From positions 186,001 to 250,000 of the forward strand of contig NW_024068008.1 of the NCBI RefSeq assembly GCF_009389715.1: DNA of 64,000 nucleotides, read 5' to 3'. The notes under the pieces were generated by a model. It searched no databases. It had not been told where the DNA came from and saw only the letters and a program-made list of their open reading frames with translations. The DNA comes from Phoenix dactylifera (lineage: Eukaryota; Streptophyta; Magnoliopsida; Arecales; Arecaceae). Made by a program: the position numbers and the translations under genes. Below are positions 1 through 10,380 of the stretch, in pieces; positions within the stretch are counted from its first letter, which is position 1, and the number at the start of each line of letters is the position of its first letter.

Positions 1-228
1 GTCGGGGAGAACAATGACGCGTAAAAACGTCGTCCTAGGTCCAGTTCCCACGCTTCCCAGCGTGTTTTCAATTGAGGACTATGACGACGCTTTTAAGCGT
101 CGTTGATTCTTTTAAATTGCTGATGCTCATTAGAAGCGTCGGCAAAATTTGGCGCGGGAGACAAATTTGCCGATGCTTTTCCCTAGCTTCGGCATTTAAG
201 AGTCGGCTTTGCTTCTTTTTTTGTAGTG
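1..228. mobile_element. Right end of a CACTA family A transposon, cut by the window edge
   Basis: The block carries several copies of the family A subterminal motif (GACGCTTTTAAGCGTC and variants, for example around 85-105 and 135-145) and ends in TTTTTTTGTAGTG, the inverse of the CACTACAAAAAAA terminus seen at 7,380 and 21,489. The left end lies outside the window, so the target duplication cannot be checked. No coding content is visible in this part. Confidence 0.8.
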
Positions 229-400
229 TTGGTACCGGTTTGGTACAGCTCGAAGCGGTACCGACTCGGTCCGGGTCACCACCGGTACGCCGACTGGTAT
301 CCCAGTTCGCCGTACCTTGGGTGGGAGCATCTTATCACATTTGACAGTAGAGTTAAGGATCAAGACTTGATGACAGATGCGTGTCTTGCCTTTTGGGGAG
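229..400. repeat. GTACCGG-rich dispersed repeat, copy 1
   Basis: It starts directly after the CACTA end and is full of GTACCGG/GGTACCG words. A related block lies at about 1,310-1,500. It is probably a fragment of an unidentified transposon. The family was not recognised. Confidence 0.45.
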
Positions 401-1309
401 TAACATGAATCAAAATCCGCTATTTTGATATCGAATGTCGTATTGGTTCGTGACTGCTATGGCATGTTATGGTACTATACTATGCCGACACTCTTGATAC
501 CAATACAACACTTTTTGGCTTTTTTTTCATTTTTTAAGGATTGTACTTCTAAAGTACTAAATTATGCCTCAATTACTGTTCAAAGTACCCAATTAAGGTT
601 TTATGAATGTTTGAAGTGCTTAATAAATGTCCTATTAGAAAATTTAGGCATTTTAAAAATTTGAAATTTGAAAACAATAGTAGTAATTAGAAATTCTAAG
701 GTACACTTTATGTTATTATATATATATGTACTATTCAAACTGCAATTGTATATAGATGGCATCTAAAGCTTTTAAGAACAACCCAAAAGTAATACTATAT
801 TAACTCTTAGAGTACATGATCAACCATGCTAATAAATATGAAGAAAAATCATTAAGCTTTAAAAGCTCCAAGGTTTTTTGTCGACATTGTCTAAAGGGAC
901 TTAAGCAGTACTGATCCATGATGTCTCCTTCAGAAATAAATGAAAATAAAAATTAGACTTGGTAAAACTTGATTTATGTGTCATCATGCACTTTGATCAT
1001 TCTCAATAGTGTTTTCAAGTTACAACTATTAATCCTCGAAGAGTTGCAATAGAATTAGCAAAAAATACTATTAGAGATAAAACCACTTGAAAGCACAAAA
1101 TGCATACATACTAGATCTTTTAATATAACAACCTATATATATAAAAGAAAAACAAATGGTGCGACATCTGCAGTAATTTGGAACATTAAAGTCCAAAAGT
1201 TTTGTGTTTATTGTTACATCATTAGATGCTCAAATTTGTAATATTATCTTTATAGATCGATCAGAGTACATGATGCATTTAGATCATTATGATTTATGAT
1301 TATTTGAAG

Positions 1310-1500
1310 AATGGTATGCTGTACCGGCTTGAACTGGTCGGTACGGGGCGTACCGTACTGTACTGGTTTAGTACCGGTATCCGGTACGGGCGGTCTACCG
1401 ACACTCAATACGGCAAAAAAAATTCCGTACCATATTGTACTGACACTGTACTAGTGCGACACTGGTACAGGGTCCGGTACCAAGACGGCGAATCTTGGTT
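1310..1500. repeat. GTACCGG-rich dispersed repeat, copy 2
   Basis: This is dense in GTACCGG, GTACGG and CCGTAC words, like 229-400. It is followed by the purine tract and then by a GGTTCGG/AACCGA-rich stretch (about 1,980-2,110). Together they may be one degenerate element of about 800 bp. The open frames here are low-complexity accidents. Confidence 0.45.
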
Positions 1501-1535
1501 TGAAGTTTTTGAGCGATGGCTGCTCAAATAGTGTC

Positions 1536-1960
1536 TGTGAGAAGAAGAAAAAGGAAAGAAAGGAAGAGAAAAAGAAAAAAAGGAAAGAAAGAAATGAAGG
1601 AAAGAAGAAGAAAAACAAAAGAAAGAAATGAAGGAAAGAAGAAGAAAAGGAAAGAAAGAAATGAAGGAAAGAAGAAGAAAAGGAAAGAAAGAAATGAAGA
1701 AAGAAGAAGAAAAGGGGAAAAAAAAGGAAAGAAAGAAATGAAGGAAAGAAGAAGAAAATGGGGAAAAAAGAAAAGAAAGAAGAAAAGGAAAGAAAGGAAG
1801 GGAAGGAGAAGAAAAAGGAAAGAAAGAAGGGGGAGGAGAAGAAAAAAAAAGAAAGGAAGGAAAGAAAGAAGATGAAAAAAGAAAAAAGAAAGGAAGGGAG
1901 AGAAAAAGGTAGGAAGGAAAAGGGAAATAAAAATAAGGAGACGGAAAAAAAAGGGGAAGG
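1536..1960 (+). repeat. Purine-only (A/G) tract with a 33-bp tandem core
   Basis: For more than 400 bases the plus strand is almost all A and G. Between about 1,588 and 1,760 a unit containing GAAAGAAATGAAGGAAAG repeats with a period near 33 bp. Such homopurine tracts can form triplex (H-DNA) structures. The long Lys/Arg/Glu or Phe/Ser open frames on both strands are products of the composition, not genes. Confidence 0.85.
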
Positions 1961-2139
1961 CTCCAAAAGGCCAAACTGACCTGAACTGAGTGGAACCACC
2001 CCGGTTTGGACCTTTTATTGAGCCGAACCCCAAACCGACCCGATACCATGCTAGTTCAGGTCAGTACACCCAAAACCAGGTGGTTCGAGTTGGTTCAACC
2101 GACCTTGGCTCGAATTTTGCTGAAAGAATGGACATCTAG

Positions 2140-4430
2140 GTTGTTTGAGCATGGAGTTTCGTGTCTTTTTTTTCGGTGGAATTCATCCTGCCATTCAGTG
2201 TGGCTTCCATCCTCCTGACAAAGCGGATGACAATTGCTTGTGCATGGAACGTAGAAAGGAGCGATACCCATCTTGCTTCTTTCTTGAAGAGATTGAATCA
2301 ATCTTGTATCGAGGTGTACCTACATAATGATTATGATTTCTTTATGCACCTTCCGTTCCCCAACATCTTTTTTCTTTCTCTCTGGTTTCTATTTTTTTTG
2401 ATCCCAAATCAACCCCTTGTCCACTTTATTGGGGCATCGACCCCACATCACCTTACGTATATAGTCAATATATTATGGTTTTGACTGCCCCAAGCTAGTC
2501 TAGCACACCGCGCACGTTCATTAGAATGAACTGTGAACTAGAAGTGTTTCACAGGGAAACCAATGGAAGGATGAAAATAACAGGGTAAGGTCTTCTACCC
2601 TCTGATTTGAAAGCAAAACGAGGGCTTTTCTCTAACTTTAACCCATACATAACTGGATGGAACCTCTTAATGCTGGGAATAATAATGATTATCAGAAGCC
2701 AACTCATGCTCAGAGTTTAGAGGTAGCTGTCTTGGATATGAAATCACACTCAAATGAAGTTCATCCACTTGTAAACCATGGCAAATATTGTTATTGTTGG
2801 GAATGTGGAGTTTAAACTGAGGGGTGATGAGTCCATATAACTGCTGATCTGGTTATATGGAGCCAGTTTAACAATTGAAACAATCATCTTCAGATTATTG
2901 GGCTTCATTGAGGGATTTCATGCATAGCTATATATGAAGAAAAGTACACCGATCCACGAAGGTTACAGCGGCATCAGGATGGGAGTTCAAGCTAGGAGTA
3001 GCTTTTTTTGAGCTGAATTAAGCGAAAATTCAGAATTCCAAATTTTGATAACTAGAAATCACGGTAAGTTTGTGATTTTTATTTTCTGCCTAGTATGTAA
3101 AGTGCTGATTTGACTTATACAAAGACTAGAATTTGGCATGCGCAATTTACACTAATCCTTAAAGAAAAGATATTTGGGAAATGGCTATCATACAATTAAA
3201 CAGTGAAATGCTGCCTAGTTTTTTTTTTTTTTAAATGTATTTTTTTGGTATAGTTCTTTTATTTGACTTATTTAGCACTTGGGTGACTGCCACATGAGGG
3301 AGTATCTGATAGATGGCTTTGGATCATCGATCATAACCACAACATACCCGTCAAGTCTTGTCCCAACTATTTGCAATCAACTTCATGAATCCCTCATTTG
3401 ATCCTTATCTCTGCAACCAGGATTCAAACCCAGAACCTCCTCTAATATGAATGGTTCAGTGCTACCTCTGATGTCATTTCATGCCTTTATTTTATTATAC
3501 CTTAGGTCTTCCTCGCCTCTTCCTATATCCTTCAGGAAGGATTAAGGTTCCACCTCGCTTGAGTGCACTCAAATCTTCGTTGTACATGCATATACTAAGT
3601 TGATTCTTTATAACATTTTCTCAGTTGCTACAGCTCTTACAGTCCCTTCAAATACCCATTGGTCATCCTATCTTTCCCAATTTTATCAGAAAAGATTCCA
3701 AATTTCTTGTTTCTACTATGTTCAACATGTTCTATTTTTCTGTCCCATGAAATGCAATCGACATCAGTTATTCAAGTGGAGTATATCATGAATGATGGTG
3801 ATCTGATGTTTGATAACATGTTTGAAATTAGGCTTTTTCTTCCTATCCTTCTTTCCCACTTCTAGATTATGAAATAGCATGGGTGACGAACATGAATGAT
3901 TCATGAGGATGTATTTGATGGATGGCCATGAAGCCATCACCCATCAGCATGTTTGAGATTGGAAGTTATCAGAGTTTCTCTTTTAATTCCGCCCAATTGA
4001 TATACTCTTTGTATCTTTCCTGAAGTTATAATTATGATGGATCAGAAGAGGTGTATTTCTGTGATCTTAAAATGGAAGTTAATTTATAGAAGATCATAGT
4101 TGTACTGCAGCTTCACTCACCTTTGAGGAGTTGTGTTATATACAAAAGAGTTGTCATGGTAGGGAGTAAAATCTTTACACACGAGAACCAGAATATGATG
4201 AATAATCACTTTATAGCAGCTGAAGAATTATTGAGAATATGGGAAGAAACAACATCACACAATATGATGAATAATCACTTTTTGTAGTTGAAACTTCAAA
4301 CTCGGAGCAAAAAATTTCCATTATCTACATATTTTTCAATTATACCCAAACTAATGGTTTTCTGGGCATTTTTATTTTTTTATATCTAAGCATTTTGTTT
4401 GTTTATTGTTATACATGATTAACATTGTTG
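2140..4430. other. Non-coding intergenic DNA
   Basis: No gene or intact mobile element is recognised. The ORFs present are short, without codon structure or known motifs. There are short poly-T runs (for example near 3,218). Confidence 0.5.
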
Positions 4431-5620
4431 TTAGATCATTTGCTTTGGTGACTGCTTGTCATCACTGTATACCTTTTCCTGATTATATTTGGTTCCATCT
4501 TCTAATTTTGCTTTAAGGCAAATTCCAATCCTTGAAGATGACCAGATTTGGTACCTGTCCTTCGGCAATATAAGTTGGATTGTTCAGAACCCTGCTCACT
4601 ATGTACATTGGAGTCTTCCTACATGTTTGTTATGTTGAACTACTTGATACAGAATCCGGATATAATGAGGTTTCAGAGAGGAGATGGAGTACATTCATGG
4701 GAAGGCGATTTTTGTTTTGTTAACCTTCAATTGAGGGTGTAAATGTACTTAAACTGAAGCAAAGATAAGATGAACTAGCAAAAGTGGAATAGACAGGAGC
4801 TAGTATGATGCCTGGATCCTGATGGCTCGGCCATATTCTACTTGCTAATGATGGCGTCAGCTTGTCGCCATAACAACTGAAGCCAGTTTTGAGAGTGGCC
4901 CCATGTATATTTCTGCATCTAGATTTTCATTGGAGTTAGCATGCTCGCGGTCTCTGTTTTTGTGCATAAATAGAGATGCTCGCTCCTTTGTTTTTTCTTA
5001 GATGAGTGCCTAAATGTGCACAGATAGAAATTTGGATGTGCTGCAGTTTATTTTGTATGATAACTCTTATGGCTTTTATAGATAAATATCTGTCGTTCCC
5101 TTTGTCTGGTGAATTCAGTTTGTTGCTGTGCTACATCTAAGCAGGAACACCATTTCAGAGATCTGAAGCTTGCGAAATTGAAGTGAAAATAATATCTTCT
5201 ATCAGTTTTTCAGGTACCCATTTGACCATAGTTGTTTCTTTTATTGCCTTGTTCTAGTTGATCCAACAGTTTTGCCGCCTCCATCAGATTTCGTCATCAC
5301 GTTTTGCTTTACTTGACTGTCCACTTTGGCATTGAAGTTTCTCTCTTCTACTGTTATTTAACTTGGCCAAACTAATTATCTTTTGCCCTTGATTTCCATT
5401 TCTTGAGGTGTTTGCTTGGGCCATCTCCCAATCCATCTGAGAATTAAAAAATGTCATCCTCCCTTGCCCTTTTTGTGCGATTATTGCATAGAAATTGTGA
5501 ACTACTCAAAGTATGAAGATTGGAAAATCAAGGAAAGGAATTGTTAATTCTAATGTATGTGACCTCTTGATTGACAATGGGAATCTCGAGGGTGTATTTC
5601 AGTTTGCAACTCTCTTGTAA
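4430..5620 (+). repeat. Duplicated segment, copy 1 (paralogous to 42,600-43,760)
   Basis: This stretch matches 42,600-43,760 in order, with many substitutions and indels. Shared blocks include CTTGAAGATGACCAG (about 4,532 and 42,725), a CATGTTTGTTATGTTGAA block (about 4,622 and 42,812) and a TTGATTGACAATGG block (about 5,568 and 43,651). A short open stretch follows the first block here but is broken in the other copy. It may be the remnant of a gene end or an old transposon. The source was not identified. Confidence 0.55.
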
Positions 5621-5639
5621 AAATCTACTTAGCTATCGT

Positions 5640-6620
5640 GTTTTAACCTGTCAAATTGAAGAGCTTTTTAGAAGTCTTCTGCGCTTCTATTGGCAGTTGG
5701 CACCATAGGCATCATTCCTCAACTATGTAGAGCCATTATTCTTTGGCATGAGCAAAATGATTGTCTTAAAGCATTTATCCAAAGCTGTAAATGTTGATCT
5801 ATTTTGTTTTTTCAGCATACCATTTGTTTTGGCAGATTGAAATTATGTGCCATATCCTGATGTTCATAATTCAGGTCCTTGAGGGCAACTAGCTGCCAAC
5901 AATGTAACCAATTATAATATATAGAAGGTATTAATAGCCAAATTTCTATTGTATGTTAAGCAATGAATTTTAATGGTAGCCAAGTAGGAACTTCAGTCAT
6001 TAGTACCAATGTCATTGATATCAGCATTCATATGCTGAACAGAGAACTTTGCACAAACTAAGTTTTTATTTAGAAATCCCCGTCATTAATAATAATTCTA
6101 CGTGAAGGGCAAGATATAGCTTTTTTTTGTTCTTTTTGCAACTATTTTTAAAATAATATAATAATATAACAAATTATAATCAATAGAAAGCTTTAAAGCA
6201 AACTTTTTGTTGCACATTAAAAAATAAATTTAATGATGGTCAACATATTAATGTCAGCATCTAAATTATGAATTGAGAACTCTTAGTAGATGAGCAGAAA
6301 CTCTCGCTATTAGTGCCAGGGTCCACATAGTGAATGAACTCTTCACAAGTTGTTCTTTAATACAGAAATGTCCATTATTAATACCGTTCTCATGCGATAT
6401 ATGAGATGCCTTTTTTTTCTCTTTTTTTAACTATTCTTAAAATGCAATATAACAATATAACAAATTATAATAAATAAAAGATTTCAATAGCTAAATTTTT
6501 ATTGCACATTAAATAATAAAATTTAATAATAGGTTGAGTACATTAATGCCGGTGTTAAAAATATTTTTTGCATGTTAAACAATAAATTTAATGTTAATCA
6601 ATACCTTAATATTAGTATTA
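5640..6620. other. AT-rich non-coding DNA
   Basis: Very AT-rich, with short internally similar phrases about 320 bp apart (AACAAATTATAAT... near 6,170 and 6,455). This suggests an old tandem duplication. No gene seen. Confidence 0.4.
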
Positions 6621-6629
6621 TTACTGTCA

Positions 6630-7090
6630 GCATCCTTATGGCAAATGAAGAGCCTTTATTTGAAATATATATAATAGATAATAGATATATTATAATAAAT
6701 TGTGGTGATGGTTTTTCAAATCATTGCTCTGTTAGTTTAGAGCAGGCTTTAGATAATATTGCTCCAATGTTTTACCTTCATTAGAAATGGATAAAAGAAG
6801 ATAGTTTTTCTCTTTTGATGGAGACACTGGAATAAAGTTATCAGAAAAAGCAAGAATGATGAGCTGATAGTTGTACAGCTGACAAGAGGTGGGAGGGTGG
6901 GCCCTTTGCACGGGATATTGTAGGAAGTTTCCTCTGCCACATCTTGATAAGTGATGACGTTGCATTCGGGCAAGGCAAGCATTCACCACCACCAATCCAC
7001 TCTCACCTCCGCCCAAGCTCGTAGATAAATGGTGTGACAACTGACACGGCCTCAATTTGGAGATGTGATGGTGGTGGCTGTGACAGGCGT
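6630..7090. repeat. Tandem duplication copy A (holds the empty CACTA site)
   Basis: It is about 85 to 90 per cent identical by eye to 7,096-7,379 joined to 10,381-10,566. Shared features are the ATATATATAATAGATAATAG block, the TTTTACCTTCATTAGAAAT block, the GATGAGCTGATAGTTGTA block and the GCATTCGGGCAAGGCAAG block. At 6,907-6,909 it has a single TGC where copy B is interrupted by the CACTA element, so it is the uninterrupted paralog of that insertion site. Confidence 0.85.
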
Positions 7091-7095
7091 CCTTA

Positions 7096-7379
7096 TAGCA
7101 AATAACGAACTTTGCATGAGCTGAGACTTTATTTGAAATATATATAATAGATAATAGATATATTATTAAATTCTATGATGGTTTTTTATATCATTGCTCT
7201 ATTAGTTTAGAGCAGGCTCTAGATAATATCACTCCAATGTTTTACCTTCATTAGAAATAGATAAAAGAAGATAGTTTTACTCTTTTGATGGAGATACAAG
7301 AAGAAAGTTATTAGGAAAAGTAAGGATGATGAGCTGATAGTTGTATAGTTCGCTAGAGGTGAGAGGATGGGGCCCTTGC
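7096..7379. repeat. Tandem duplication copy B, left part
   Basis: This matches the first part of 6,630-7,090 up to the CCCTTGC that precedes the CACTA terminus. The last three bases (7,377-7,379, TGC) are the target duplication. Confidence 0.85.
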
Positions 7380-7409
7380 CACTACAAAAAAAAGGATATC
7401 TTCCGGCGG

Positions 7410-7700
7410 TTTTTTTGGTCTCTACCGACGCTTTTAAGCGTCGGCGAATTTCCAGCCCACGCACCACAAAGCGTGGGTCAGACGTCGGGCAGGTGGGCGT
7501 GGGTCCGGTTTTTGCCGACGCTAAGAGAAAGCGTCGGCAAAAACAGAGCTTTCCCGACGCTAATAAAAGCGTCGCTAAAAGACTCAAAGCCGACGCTTAT
7601 AAGCGTCGCGAAAAGATCAGTTTTGAACGACGCTTTTTAGCGACGCCTAAAAGCGTCGCTAAAAGACTCAAAGCCGCCGCTTATAAGCGTCGGCGTTAGC
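7410..7700. repeat. Left subterminal repeat region of CACTA-A1
   Basis: About a dozen direct and inverted copies of a palindromic unit close to CGACGCTTTTAAGCGTCG. In En/Spm such repeats are binding sites for the element-encoded TnpA-like protein. That role here is inferred from the superfamily. The region ends at a T-run/A-run hairpin at 7,708-7,726 that is shared with CACTA-A2 at 22,618-22,640. Confidence 0.8.
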
Positions 7701-8036
7701 CACCTATTTTTTTTTAAAAAACAGAGTAGCACTAATTGCCTCAGCCTCTGCTGCCGAGGCTTCAACCAAATATTCCACACCTTTGCTCAGTCTCCTGCAC
7801 CAAAATCAATCCTAAGTGGCATATCCCAATCAATTCTAGTAAATTCCACTAGATTTCAAACTCCATAAATTTACATAAATCATAAAACACACATTATACA
7901 ATATGAACCAAACATTCAAATTACATTGATATTGACATAAACATTTAGATCATTCAAAATATAAATTTACATAAAAAGTTATGAATTACAATGTAGTTTT
8001 ACATATCAAACTCCATAAAAAACAATCTACAAAGTA

Positions 8037-8096
8037 TCAGGGACGGAATTCAGCTCCATCATCATCATCTCTACGAGCATTTGAAGTATCAGGAAT
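8037..8096 (-). other. Terminal exon of the transposon's own Ptta-type gene, fused downstream of captured exons
   Basis: It follows a T-rich tract and a GTAG acceptor and encodes [19 protein letters not shown] then stop. The last exon of the Ptta-type gene in CACTA-A3 (49,188-49,238) encodes VADTSSIRRDDDAVDS then stop. The shared DTS-RRDDD core and the matching position next to the subterminal repeats show homology. Phase is 0 in both, which lets the captured cytochrome c1 exon upstream run into it in frame. Confidence 0.8.
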
Positions 8097-9541
8097 CTAC
8101 AAAAAAAACAAAAAAGAGAAACCTTAGATATTTGTAAAAATGGGATACATTAACTTATACATCATAATTGATAATATGTAAATTTTTATTTAGCCATAGC
8201 TCCATTTAATTTATCAGATATGCCAAAAATTATCATCCAAACAAAGTGAGACAAGAACTGTGATGGACATGGAAAAAATGTCGCAATAAATACTTAAAGA
8301 ACAGAGAAAAAACATTACCAAAACACCTGCAGGAGGATCACAATATCCTGTGAGTAGGGCAAAAACATAGTTTTGGCCATTGTGTCGTGCCTGGAGGAAT
8401 ATGCAGGACAACATTAGTAAAAGAACCAGACAGACATTGATGCAAATCTGAGTCCAAATTTTCAGTGATACTACCTTGGTGATAATGCTTAAGTCTGGAG
8501 GATATGCTCCTCCATTGGCAAATCTTGCTGCTTGTTCATTTGGATATGGCTGAGGGAAACGATCGCTTAATTTACCAGGACGTGTGAACATTTCACCTTC
8601 ATCATTTGGCCCATCAACCACCTCAACCTCAGCTACCATAGCCTTTGTCTCCTCTTCAGTGTATGCTACACCAACAAGATCTCGATATGAAACCAGAGAC
8701 ATTGAATGGCAAGAAGCACAAACTTGTTGGTAAACTTGGTGACCGCGCCGAATTCTGCTCAAGTTCATTATAATTAGTATTTCAATCATTGTACATCCAC
8801 ATTAAAACTAGTATACAGCTTTGCTTATTTCGTTGTGTAGATGAACAAAATGTTAGTTATCTAAAACGGACAACCTTTTTTTGCAGCCAAGCTACTAAGC
8901 TACTCAGGTTAGCCATTAAATGATAACAAGAGATCTCTTCAAAGTTGATGCAGCAGATCTCAAAGCATAAATTCATTCAAACTCATGTAATATATAATTA
9001 AATCAGTATAGCGAATATAAGAATCTTACAGAAATGAGAAAAAAATTAGTAATTATAGAGATCGTACTCCACTTACGATGCGTGGTCATAGGAACTAAGA
9101 ATGCCTTTGTGAGGCCAAGGATAGATTGGACATGGTAGGCCATGCTCAGCTTCATCAGCAGATGCCAAAGTAGCCAGGCTCAATATACCAGAAAAACCTG
9201 CTCCAAGGAATGCCAATGCTCTTAGTAATTTTTGTTCTTCGCCTACTGCTCAGAGAACAAGTTTCATCTATTTGCTTAATGAAAATTAAGTACCTGGGTG
9301 GAGGAAGATCTCTCTTATGGCTGTGCTGGGAACTCCCTCATCTTCTTGCTCCAGGCGAATCTTTTTCAGAGCTATCATCTCATTGGTCAGACGGTCTCGA
9401 GCCTTGTACACCACTCCGTAGGTCCCTTCCCCAATCTTCTCCACCTTCTCGTACTGCGACCAAAATCCTCATATTATCACTCAAAACATCACATTCTACT
9501 ACCAGAAGAAGGGAAAGCACATTACTTCTAACCTGGTCCAT
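8037..9541 (-). CDS. Predicted chimeric gene CDKA - cytochrome c1 - Ptta inside a CACTA transposon
   Basis: Six potential exons (minus strand): 9533-9541, 9294-9453, 9077-9245, 8475-8754, 8319-8390 and 8037-8096. They sum to 750 nt, i.e. 249 residues plus stop, with no internal stop. Every junction has GT...AG, and phases agree at all five joins (0, 1, 2, 0, 0). Residues 1-52 are a CDKA N-lobe: MDQ start, GEGTYG at 11-16 with T14/Y15, K33, PSTAIRE at 45-51. Residues from about 57 to 230 are cytochrome c1 with the heme site CASCH at 125-129. The tail is the transposon exon. The kinase lacks its C-lobe. The cytochrome c1 part lacks its mitochondrial presequence, axial-Met region and membrane anchor, so neither original activity is expected. 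The intron 9246-9293 is only 48 nt. If it is retained, translation stops after 58 residues. Expression is unproven. Confidence 0.6.
8319..9245 (-). pseudogene. CYC1: Captured cytochrome c1 exons (mitochondrial complex III)
   Basis: Cytochrome c1 is the heme-c subunit of the mitochondrial bc1 complex. Three internal exons with their introns are preserved. 9077-9245 begins [19 protein letters not shown] and ends SSYDHAS at the N-terminus of the mature protein ([24 protein letters not shown]). 8475-8754 starts [10 protein letters not shown], includes the covalent heme motif CASCH, and ends PPDLSIITK. 8319-8390 is [16 protein letters not shown] then DPPAGV. Splice sites are intact (donors 9075-9076, 8473-8474; acceptors 8755-8756, 8391-8392). 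The start codon, the presequence, and the C-terminal half with the second heme ligand and membrane anchor are missing. Sequence is well preserved, so the capture is probably recent. Confidence 0.95.
9294..9541 (-). pseudogene. CDKA: Captured 5' end of a CDKA (PSTAIRE cyclin-dependent kinase) gene
   Basis: CDKA is the plant Cdc2-type kinase that drives the cell cycle with cyclins. Exon 1 (9533-9541) is ATGGACCAG (MDQ) followed by GT. After a 79-nt intron, exon 2 (9294-9453) starts [20 protein letters not shown] and reaches PSTAIREI. This is the known exon 1/2 split of plant CDKA genes. Identity breaks after REI (about 9,305), where FLHP from another source follows, so the capture cut exon 2. 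The ATP-binding loop, the catalytic Lys33 and the cyclin-binding PSTAIRE helix are present. The activation loop and C-lobe are absent. One visible difference from the usual family sequence is Met in [10 protein letters not shown], where Thr is typical. Confidence 0.95.
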
Positions 9542-10170
9542 TAGATCCCAACCAAACTCTACGGGGGCACGAACACAAAAAATCCAAAACCTAGCATTCC
9601 ATAAAGGAGAATAAACGAAGAATGTGAGTTGAGAGCAAACTCAACCAGACAAGAAACAAATCTAGACCGCGCATGCCGCATTCATCAAAAACCATATCGA
9701 TCAAGATCATAGAAATCGATGGCATTTAACCAGAAACCAATTCCGATCGACGAAGACAAAGCATTCAGAACAAAGCCCTAAAGTCCGATCAAATCCATCA
9801 ACAATCAGGTAATCCAGCGGATCACTTTCCATAAGCATTCGTATAGATGGGGAAAATCAGAAACAACAAAAAAGGAACAAGATCGAAAACGAGGTGTAGA
9901 GAGCTAAGTACCGAGCTCCGACGGAGGATTGGATCCCCGAGACAGCGGAGGAGCTGCCGGAATCGAACGGAGTCGCACGTCGAAACCGAGGAGACGAGGG
10001 TTACTCTACTTGTGGGCTTCGAAAGAAAAGAGAGTATGGGGACTGGGAAGAGAGCACGCGCGAGAGAGACACGGAGCTGCCTGAATGCCTCTCCGCCCCT
10101 CTCCCTCCCTGTCTCTCTACCCTTTTTCTTCTCCTCCCTGCGTAGCTGGTGGATGGCTCTTCCTGCAGCC
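9542..10170 (-). promoter_or_regulatory. Captured CDKA leader: 5' UTR exons, 5' UTR intron and possibly proximal promoter
   Basis: Upstream of the MDQ start the minus strand has a short leader (9542-9558) behind a CCGTAG acceptor. Next comes a T-rich stretch with the look of a monocot leader intron (about 9,559-9,911). Then there is a GC-rich leader ending GAGCTCG before a GTACTTAG donor at 9,910-9,911. Upstream of that is a CT-rich stretch near 10,030-10,140, common around plant transcription starts. The transposon subterminal repeats begin at about 10,205. Whether a working promoter was captured cannot be told. No clear TATA box was identified. Confidence 0.5.
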
Positions 10171-10199
10171 ATTTTAGTGAACTCCTCAAAGAGATTTGG

Positions 10200-10375
10200 T
10201 TTTCAACGACGCGAATAAGCGTCGTCTTATCCCAACTCTACGACGACGTTAATAAGCGTCGTAATTAGCCGACGCTTGAAAAAAAAGCGTCGGTTATTTT
10301 CGGCGGTAGTTGGAAAATTGCCGACGCTTAGAACAAGCGTCGGCAAAAAAGCGTCGTTAAAACCCATATTTCCTG
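10200..10375. repeat. Right subterminal repeat region of CACTA-A1
   Basis: Direct and inverted copies of the same GACGCTT/AAGCGTC unit as on the left side (for example near 10,208, 10,245, 10,270, 10,325 and 10,350), running up to the terminus at 10,380. Confidence 0.8.
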
Positions 10376-10380
10376 TAGTG

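Larger units (their letters stand above)
7380..10380 (-). mobile_element. CACTA family A element 1, complete, carrying captured CDKA and cytochrome c1 exons
   Basis: A CACTA-superfamily (En/Spm) DNA transposon of 3,001 bp. It begins CACTACAAAAAAAAGG at 7,380 and ends TTTCCTGTAGTG at 10,380, flanked by TGC on both sides (7,377-7,379 and 10,381-10,383), the 3-bp duplication typical of the superfamily. Subterminal GACGCTTWWAAGCGTC motifs occupy about 7,410-7,700 and 10,200-10,370. There is no TNP2/DDE transposase, so it is non-autonomous. The only transposon coding left is a terminal exon at 8,037-8,096, homologous to the last exon of the Ptta-type gene at 49,188. The body is captured host sequence on the minus strand. 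The uninterrupted paralogous site at 6,907 confirms the boundaries. Confidence 0.95.

Noticed and set aside
1405..2049. A 214-residue Phe/Ser-rich ORF and the Lys/Arg/Glu-rich frames opposite it
   Set aside because: Pure low-complexity translation of the homopurine tract; no start context, domain or splice structure.
7410..7700. Regular short inverted repeats resembling a CRISPR array or a set of terminators
   Set aside because: Unit spacing is irregular, there are no spacers of constant length, and the block lies inside CACTA ends as subterminal repeats in a plant genome.
8214..8789. A 191-residue minus-strand ORF that looks like a cytochrome c1 gene by itself
   Set aside because: It reads through an intron (8,391-8,474) and past the last exon. 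True exon borders and neighbouring exons show it is part of a larger captured fragment inside CACTA ends.
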